NCBI GenBank assembly: GCA_964565665.1
Contig: CAZMFZ010000002.1
Coordinates: 3,993 to 67,992 of the forward strand
DNA length: 64,000 bases
From: CAZMFZ01 sp964565665
GTDB lineage: Bacteria > Bacteroidota > Bacteroidia > Cytophagales > UBA9547
Reading direction: 5' to 3'
The position numbers were made by a program, and so were the translations under genes. Shown here piece after piece: positions 59,444-64,000 of the stretch (positions are counted from its first letter, which is position 1; each line of letters starts with the position of its first letter). Under the pieces are notes generated by a model that saw only the letters and a list, made by a program, of their open reading frames with translations, ran no database searches and was not told the DNA's origin.

Positions 59444-60571
59444 ATGAAGCAATTAAACTTTGGAATAATAGGTGGCGGATTGATGGGAAAAGAAGCTGCT
59501 TCGGCTTTTGCCAGATGGTTTGTTTTGAATGATTTTCCTGCAAAGCCAGTACTTGCCGCTGTGGCAGATTTGAACCCGCAAATTTTAGAGTGGTATAAAC
59601 AAATACCAACTGTAAATCAATTGGCTACAGACTATCACGAGTTGCTGGCTAACAAAGAAATTGATGTGGTATATGTAGCTGTGCCACACAATTTGCACGA
59701 ACAAATTTATATAGATGTGTTGAAGTCAGGTAAAGATTTGTTGGCTGAAAAGCCCTTTGGCATCGATCTACAAGCAGCAGAAAACATTAAGAAAGTAATA
59801 GCTGAAACAGGGCGATTTGTGCGATGCAGTTCAGAATTCCCATTTTTACCAGGGGTGCAAAAGGTAATTGCAGAATATAAAAAGGATAGTTTTGGGAAAT
59901 TACTAAGCATAAAATCAGGCTTCCATCATTCAAGTGATCTCGACCCAACAAAACCTATCAACTGGAAGCGAATAAATAAATTTTGTGGTGAAATTGGGGT
60001 AATGGGCGATTTGGGAATGCACGCTTGCCATGTCCCTTTTCGCTTGGGTATGTTTCCAACTAGTGTCTATGCACAATTACAAAAAATATACTACCAAAGA
60101 CCAGATGGAAAAGGTGGAATGGCTAGCTGCGACACTTGGGACAATGCCGTTTTGCATTGCGAAGTGGAATTGAACGGACAGCAAGTACCCATGACCTTGG
60201 AGACGAAACGCATGGCTCCTACCGAAACCAACACCTGGTATATTGAAATATTGGGTACAGATGGTGGCGTAAAATATTCCACCAAAGAGCCAAAAACATT
60301 CTACCAATTTAGAAGAGAAAAAGAGCAGTACTGGACCAAAACCGATTTGGGTTTCAATGGCCCGTATACCACCGTTACTGGAGCAATATTTGAGCCGGGC
60401 TTTCCAGACTGTTTTCAGCAAATGCTAGCAGCGTATGTGGCTGAGCGTGAATGGTTTAAGGGAGATAGATTTGGCTGTGCAACAGTAGAGGAAGCAGTAA
60501 TGAGCCATAGATTGTTTGATGCAGCTTTGCAATCGCACCAAGCCAAAATAGTAAAAAATATTTCTCACTGA
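59444..60571 (+). CDS. Gfo/Idh/MocA-family sugar oxidoreductase
   Basis: 375 residues. The Rossmann N-terminus shows FGIIGGGLMGKEAA, then VVYVAVPHNLHEQI and the catalytic EKPFG (Lys103). The C-terminal beta-sheet domain shows GVMGDLGMHACHVPFRLGM, with the His pair and an Asp usual in this family. It is an NAD(P)-dependent dehydrogenase for a sugar or polyol, acting in the cytoplasm. It is second in the GntR-controlled operon, so its substrate is probably linked to the lyxose/ketose route. Confidence 0.88.
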   Translation: MKQLNFGIIGGGLMGKEAASAFARWFVLNDFPAKPVLAAVADLNPQILEWYKQIPTVNQLATDYHELLANKEIDVVYVAVPHNLHEQIYIDVLKSGKDLLAEKPFGIDLQAAENIKKVIAETGRFVRCSSEFPFLPGVQKVIAEYKKDSFGKLLSIKSGFHHSSDLDPTKPINWKRINKFCGEIGVMGDLGMHACHVPFRLGMFPTSVYAQLQKIYYQRPDGKGGMASCDTWDNAVLHCEVELNGQQVPMTLETKRMAPTETNTWYIEILGTDGGVKYSTKEPKTFYQFRREKEQYWTKTDLGFNGPYTTVTGAIFEPGFPDCFQQMLAAYVAEREWFKGDRFGCATVEEAVMSHRLFDAALQSHQAKIVKNISH

Positions 60572-60617
60572 GATCTTATAATCGACAAAAAATTTACCCT
60601 TCAGAGATTGAGGAGCA

Positions 60618-61184
60618 ATGAAAAGAAGTGAAATAAATAAGGCGTACTCTCAAGCCAAACAGTGTTTTGAAGCTAATGGCTGGGCTATCTTACCGCATTT
60701 CAAATGGGATGTTACCGACTTTGGTCTGGGTGAATTTCATAAATTTGGACTCGTGCTTATTAACTTAGCGGAAGAAAATGAATATTGCGAAAAACTGATG
60801 TACGCGCACAAAGGGATGAAAACGCCTGAGCATTATCACAAAAAGAAAAAAGAAGACATAATATGCAGAAAAGGCATGCTCTCCATTCAAGTGTGGAATA
60901 GTGGCGATAATTTAGGCATTGGTTCGTTTGAAATGAAAGTGAATGGAATTGTTGAAAAATTATATTCTGGCCAAATTTTGAATTTGAAATCAGGCGAGAG
61001 AATTACCATCCAACAAGGCATTTGGCATAGCTTTTGGCCTGAAAGTGAAGAATGTATCATAGGAGAAGTTTCTACCGCCAATGACGATACAAACGATAAT
61101 TTTTTTGACAATCCTGATATTGGCCGCTATCCAAATATTGAAGAAGACGAGGAGAAAATGATAGTACTGCTCTCCGATAAATAG
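60618..61184 (+). CDS. D-lyxose isomerase (cupin type)
   Basis: 188 residues. The cupin core carries the metal site of D-lyxose ketol-isomerase: PEHYHKKKKED (His72, His74, Glu79) and GIWHSFWPE (His137). The N-terminal SEINKAYSQAKQCFEANGWAILPHFKWDVTDFGLG is family-typical. The known enzymes convert D-lyxose to D-xylulose and also D-mannose to D-fructose, using Mn2+. It is third in the operon, 46 bases after the oxidoreductase and 55 before the kinase fragment. Confidence 0.88.
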   Translation: MKRSEINKAYSQAKQCFEANGWAILPHFKWDVTDFGLGEFHKFGLVLINLAEENEYCEKLMYAHKGMKTPEHYHKKKKEDIICRKGMLSIQVWNSGDNLGIGSFEMKVNGIVEKLYSGQILNLKSGERITIQQGIWHSFWPESEECIIGEVSTANDDTNDNFFDNPDIGRYPNIEEDEEKMIVLLSDK

Positions 61185-61239
61185 GTTAAACTTTTTAACC
61201 ACTACCAACCAAAATGTCCCTTATTGGGGTACAAGACTT

Positions 61240-61806
61240 ATGAGAGAAGGCATACTTGCAGGTGGAAATTTTATTGTTGACACAGTAAAAATAATAGACG
61301 CTTGGCCAGGACAAGAGTCCTTGGCAAGCATACTTTTTGAGTCTTCATGCAATGGAGGTGGGCCCTATAATGTGCTCAAAGACTTGGCAAATATGGGCGT
61401 TACTTTTCCGCTTGAGGCAGTTGGGCTAGTGGGTAATGACCCCAATGGCGAATCCATTATTCAAGATTGCAAAGCGAATGGCATCAATACCGATCAAATA
61501 ACCAAAACTAACCTTGCAGCTACCTCCTATACCGATGTGATGTCGATAATCTCCGATGGCAAGCGCACATTTTTTCACAACCGTGGAGCCAATGCGCACA
61601 TGGCTGCCAAGCATTTTGATTTTCAAAGTACCAACTGTCGCATTTTTCATCTGGCATACCTAATGCTGCTCGATGAACTCGACAAAATTGATGGAAATGG
61701 CAGAACTATAGCATCTTTTGTGCTCGAAATGGCCAAAAAGAATGGGTTGGCAACTTCCGCAGACTTAGTAAGCGTAAATAGCGACCGCTTTTCAGCAGTG
61801 GTAATT
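61240..61806 (+). pseudogene. PfkB-family sugar kinase, truncated
   Basis: The first 189 residues follow the PfkB/ribokinase pattern: GGNFIVDTVKIIDAWPG, CNGGGPYNVLKDLANMG and EAVGLVGNDPNGESII. RTFFHNRGANAHM, IFHLAYLMLLDELD and ATSADLVSVNSDRFSAVVI follow. After nt 61806 the resemblance stops abruptly, and 15 unrelated codons lead to a TAG at 61854. The missing third includes the ATP site and the catalytic Asp of the DTxGAGD motif, so this copy cannot be an active kinase. The break coincides with the end of another truncated ORF on the opposite strand. Confidence 0.82.
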
Positions 61807-61942
61807 CATACTTATTCTCTTTTTTATAGAATAGATACATTCTCTCTTGAATAGTCCAAACACCCTGTATTAATTTGTTTAGATTTTGCGAGTACAATAA
61901 ATTAGACCAGGACAATAACGCTATAAGAATATAATGTTTCAT
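61807..61942 (-). pseudogene. truncated exported protein after the GH24 gene, candidate immunity remnant
   Basis: ATG 61942 opens a frame with a signal peptide (MKHYILIALLSWSNLLYSQ) and a lipocalin-like beginning (NLNKLIQGVWTIQERMYLFY, KKENKY). After about 45 codons it runs into antisense kinase sequence at 61806; the frame remains open in that shadow until 61706, but this part is meaningless. The ATG lies exactly 2 bases after the stop of the GH24 lysozyme gene, so the two formed one operon before the break. Confidence 0.6.
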
Positions 61943-61944
61943 TG

Positions 61945-62688
61945 TTATAAATTTGAATCTCTAAAAGTATATTTGCAATCATTAAACAATTCAATTTCAT
62001 CTTCCCTTCTATCAACAACAATTGAAGGATTCTTCCATTGTAACATGGCTTCTTCCAACTTATCAGAGTCATATTCTTCGCTATTTATCAATTTACACAC
62101 ATTAGTATTCTTAAATCCATTAGCCCCTGTGTTAAAAATAAAACTGAATAGAGCATCAAATTCACAAGGTTTTAATTTTACTTTTATATATTTCCTAATA
62201 GGGTCTTCATATTTTTTCTTATCATTATCTTCGAATAATTTCCACAATTCAACTGAAGCTATTGGTTGTCTACTACAATAATCATCTAATTCAGTCTGCG
62301 AGGTGATTAAATGACCTAGACCGATAGTGGGTTTCCCTAATAATTTTTCTCCTTGTGCATTTGTCACCTTGTGTTTCTCATTGTCACATTCCGATTTAGC
62401 ATTTATAGCATTATGATTTGTATGCTCAGTGCAATATTTTGAAGGCCCTCCTTTAGCGTCATTATAAACGTGATCTACAACACCCTCTTGTTTTTTCATG
62501 AAGTCTAATCCTTTACTACTTAAATGCATGTTTTGAGGGATGTTTTCCTCAGCCCCAAACAAATACTTCCTCAAGCTATCCTTCTTCTCTTTGTACTTAT
62601 CGTCATATAAAGTGATGGTGAATAAAACTTTGCTCGTACTGTCTTTATTGTAAAAGTCGATACTGGTGGCATTTTTGTCATCATACAT
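61945..62688 (-). CDS. GH24 (T4-type) lysozyme domain protein
   Basis: 247 residues, no signal peptide. After an N-terminal segment of about 55 residues comes a T4-lysozyme-like domain with the catalytic triad visible: Glu68 in KKQEGV, Asp77 in VYNDAKGG and Thr121 in KPTIGLGHLI. CEFDALFSFIFNTGANGF and VVDRREDEIELF follow. An insert of about 40 residues with Cys and His lies between Asp77 and Thr121. It cleaves peptidoglycan. Upstream of the ATG the same frame reads FAIRN back to a TAG, so the N-terminus of a longer protein may have been lost. With the exported ORF 2 bases downstream it looks like an effector-immunity pair. Confidence 0.82.
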   Translation of the reverse strand: MYDDKNATSIDFYNKDSTSKVLFTITLYDDKYKEKKDSLRKYLFGAEENIPQNMHLSSKGLDFMKKQEGVVDHVYNDAKGGPSKYCTEHTNHNAINAKSECDNEKHKVTNAQGEKLLGKPTIGLGHLITSQTELDDYCSRQPIASVELWKLFEDNDKKKYEDPIRKYIKVKLKPCEFDALFSFIFNTGANGFKNTNVCKLINSEEYDSDKLEEAMLQWKNPSIVVDRREDEIELFNDCKYTFRDSNL

Positions 62689-62762
62689 GTTGCGTATCGC
62701 GAACTACAGGTTATCATCGATTTGTATCGATTTATAACATATGAATATCTGCTTTATCTGTC

Positions 62763-62799
62763 GTTCGACATGCCCTGCGGCACATATCGAACAGCCGAG
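62763..62799. repeat. imperfect hairpin carrying an 18-nt repeat
   Basis: GTTCGACATGCCC (62763-62775) pairs imperfectly with GGCACATATCGAAC (62779-62792). The right arm is part of ACATATCGAACAGCCGAG (62782-62799), which recurs at 62963-62980. The repeat ends exactly where the transposase fragment begins, so it may be a mobile-element end or recombination scar. Confidence 0.6.
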
Positions 62800-62877
62800 C
62801 ATCTACCCACTCTACTACCGCAAAAGTGATAAAATGAATTCCGGCCTATTTCTTATTTTGTAACCTCCATCGCTCAT
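62800..62877 (-). pseudogene. REP-associated tyrosine transposase (RAYT, Y1_Tnp) N-terminal fragment
   Basis: From ATG 62877 the minus strand reads MSDGGYKIRNRPE. After a frameshift it reads IHFITFAVVEWVD, which together match the start of IS200-like RAYT transposases of Bacteroidota (MSDRGYKIRNQ..IHFITF.VVEWVDVF as I remember them). The sequence is cut at 62800 by an 18-nt repeat. A small palindrome upstream (62901-62917) fits the REP hairpins these enzymes process. It is a dead fragment. Confidence 0.65.
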
Positions 62878-62900
62878 GATGTAAAATTATAAGCATCGTA

Positions 62901-62917
62901 CTGAGTTGCAAACTCAG
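62901..62917. repeat. REP-like hairpin next to the RAYT fragment
   Basis: CTGAGTT (62901-62907) and AACTCAG (62911-62917) form a perfect stem with a 3-nt loop, 24 bases upstream of the transposase ATG. The position and form are those of a REP that accompanies its RAYT gene. Confidence 0.5.
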
Positions 62918-62962
62918 CACAGCTTTTTACATTGCTTCGCAAACTAAGGGCAACTGGGGAGA

Positions 62963-62980
62963 ACATATCGAACAGCCGAG
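62963..62980. repeat. second copy of the 18-nt repeat
   Basis: ACATATCGAACAGCCGAG, identical to 62782-62799 and in the same orientation, one base after (in plus coordinates before) the stop of the exported protein gene at 62982. The partner arm of the hairpin is missing here. Confidence 0.7.
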
Positions 62981-62981
62981 T

Positions 62982-63551
62982 TTATTCCTTTGGATACTCA
63001 TCTTTAAAAATATTGAAGAAATCAACTTTTTCAATGGAAAGTTGTTGTTCATATATCTTTTCTGACTTTAATTTTAAATTAGTGTTATAATAGACCATTT
63101 TTTTTGTGATTGAATCAATCTTAACTTTTTGTTTAAGTTCGTAAACTGCTTTCTTTACCAAGAATATCTTATTATTGTTTTTGTCATGTCTGAAATACAT
63201 AATATACTTATTCCTATCTTGCTTTTGTCCATCTTGAACAATAGTAAACTCACCATTTAAACAATCTTCTATTTTGTAATAGGGAATTACTATTACTTTA
63301 TCAAACCTGATTAAAAATGATAATTTAGAATTATTTGAACAATATATTAAAACTGGATAACCATAATCTGTAAAGCTATGATCTGTACTATTATTATATA
63401 TCCTAAATACATCTAAATGTCCATCAGAATTAAGGTCGCATAAACTTGAGTCCATTTTGTACCATTTAGATAGATCAATTGGATTATTAATTTGTGAAAA
63501 CCCGCTTATTGTCAAGAACAAAAAAATCATAAGTAAAATATTATTTTTCAT
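62982..63551 (-). CDS. exported protein of unknown function, candidate immunity protein
   Basis: 189 residues from the ATG at 63551, chosen because it gives the signal peptide MKNNILLMIFLFLTISGFSQ directly; the frame could also start 4 codons earlier. The mature protein contains SLCDLNSDGHLDVFRIYNN, an acidic Ca-binding-like DxNxDGxxD loop of the FG-GAP/VCBS kind. YGYPVLIYCSNNSKLSF and a Lys-rich end follow. No known family. Its ATG is exactly 2 bases after the stop of the GH19 fragment, so it is the second gene of that module; an exported partner of a wall hydrolase would fit immunity. Confidence 0.68.
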   Translation of the reverse strand: MKNNILLMIFLFLTISGFSQINNPIDLSKWYKMDSSLCDLNSDGHLDVFRIYNNSTDHSFTDYGYPVLIYCSNNSKLSFLIRFDKVIVIPYYKIEDCLNGEFTIVQDGQKQDRNKYIMYFRHDKNNNKIFLVKKAVYELKQKVKIDSITKKMVYYNTNLKLKSEKIYEQQLSIEKVDFFNIFKDEYPKE

Positions 63552-63553
63552 AT

Positions 63554-63925
63554 TTAAGGGCATTTAATTTTTTCTTTAAAGTTATCAAATTTCTCTTTTC
63601 TGTCGGTTAATCCATTAGGAGGGCAATCTTCACATCTAATTTTACTTCCATTAGCATCTTTTTTAAACTCATCGTTATCGTCTTTTTCGTATCCACAATA
63701 AATAGTATTACCACAATTAACAATTTTAGATATGGTCAAAAATGTTTCATCTGTTAAATCTTTAGCATAATAGTTCATGTTTTTAGTTTCAGTAGGAGCG
63801 TGAGTCCAGTACCACATGGCTGATAAAACTGCATACTTCGGTTCCTCAATTTTTTCTGGATGATTAATAAAGTCAACATCATCTCCCCCTGTTTTGCAAA
63901 AGTCTTGAAATTTTTGATAATTACC
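63554..63925 (-). pseudogene. GH19 chitinase/lysozyme-like C-terminal fragment
   Basis: An open frame without its own plausible start runs from 63925 to the stop at 63554 (about 123 codons). It reads GNYQKFQDFCKTGGDDVDFIN and then EEPKYAVLSAMWYWTH, and closes with a KIVNCGN...NGLTDRKEKFDNF part. GNYxKF, PxYAVLSAxWYW and GLxDRxxxF are the successive landmarks of GH19 enzymes that cut chitin or peptidoglycan. The N-terminal half with the catalytic Glu residues is absent: a TAG at 63926-63928 and unrelated sequence take its place. The ATG at 63817 is internal. Confidence 0.68.
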
Positions 63926-64000
63926 CTACCCCTTGGCTGGTGTCCACACCAATGCTATTTAAATAAGGATAAGTATCTTATAATCTTGTTTTAATCAATT
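63926..64000. other. unrelated sequence interrupting the GH19 frame
   Basis: Immediately beyond the GH19 fragment lies CCCTACCCCTTGGCTGG and then the palindrome GGTGT-CC-ACACC (63939-63950), followed by AT-rich DNA to the window end. It may be the end of an insertion element extending outside the window. Nothing coding is recognisable in these 75 bases. Confidence 0.35.

Noticed and set aside
61706..61806. C-terminal part of the exported ORF behind GH24
   Set aside because: Below 61806 this frame is only the antisense of the PfkB kinase and is not a real protein.
62763..62980. attC integron site
   Set aside because: The hairpin ends do not fit the RYYYAAC/GTTRRRY core sites and no integrase is present; kept only as an unexplained repeat.

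Overview
The window is about 64 kb of an AT-rich (by eye roughly 36-38% G+C) chromosome of a Bacteroidota bacterium, most likely an aerobic Cytophagales-type organism. The evidence is a giant type IX secretion (T9SS) substrate with a type B C-terminal signal beside a PorP/SprF gene, an ECF sigma/FecR/TonB-receptor set, type III glutamine synthetase, the short Bacteroidota RNA polymerase omega, BshC of bacillithiol synthesis, the caa3-type oxidase assembly cluster, and promoters of the TAnnTTTG type. It is a draft scaffold: a run of 100 Ns (29170-29269) is flanked by an identical 55-nt sequence and is almost certainly a false gap inside one gene.

Layout. 1-9.6 kb: 5' end of a cytochrome c biogenesis gene, an amino-acid permease, bshC, an oligopeptide-binding lipoprotein, exonuclease III and small conserved genes, an A-type Fe-S carrier lacking its C-terminal cysteines, and a TerC membrane protein. 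9.6-16.5 kb: metallophosphoesterase, small lipoprotein, orphan solute-binding-like protein, a GapN-like aldehyde dehydrogenase, and the acetolactate synthase pair ilvB-ilvM with a terminator hairpin in its leader (possible attenuator). 16.5-18.1 kb: gene-poor decay region with REP-like palindromes and a PIN-domain (VapC) pseudogene. 18.1-29.8 kb: a 3482-residue secreted adhesin and its PorP/SprF partner. 30.1-34.8 kb: fecR, TonB-dependent receptor and ECF sigma factor, in the unusual order with sigma last.

34.8-50.1 kb: mostly housekeeping genes (dnaN, purM, a polytopic membrane protein, SirB1-like protein, M3 peptidase, a monocluster ferredoxin, TVP38 protein, rpoZ, coaBC, DUF4835 protein, glnN, SUI1, two paralogous TPR proteins, one carrying a TonB C-terminal domain). 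50.2-54.6 kb: cytochrome oxidase assembly operon ctaB, two subunit III genes, subunit IV, SCO, DUF420 and a CxxC protein. 54.7-57.6 kb: two tiny ORFs (one frameshifted), an ABC-F ATPase and a membrane protein.

57.7-61.8 kb: a GntR regulator diverges from a sugar catabolic operon (class I aldolase, Gfo/Idh/MocA oxidoreductase, D-lyxose isomerase, PfkB kinase). A perfect 38-bp palindrome overlapping the operon promoter is the obvious operator. The kinase is cut off after about 189 residues. 61.8-64 kb: a patchwork accessory region on the minus strand with two modules, each a peptidoglycan/chitin hydrolase (GH24 lysozyme; GH19 fragment) followed after exactly 2 nt by an ORF with an export signal. 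These resemble effector-immunity pairs and are separated by a fragment of a REP-associated tyrosine transposase and repeated 18-mers. This end is the most novel part of the window.
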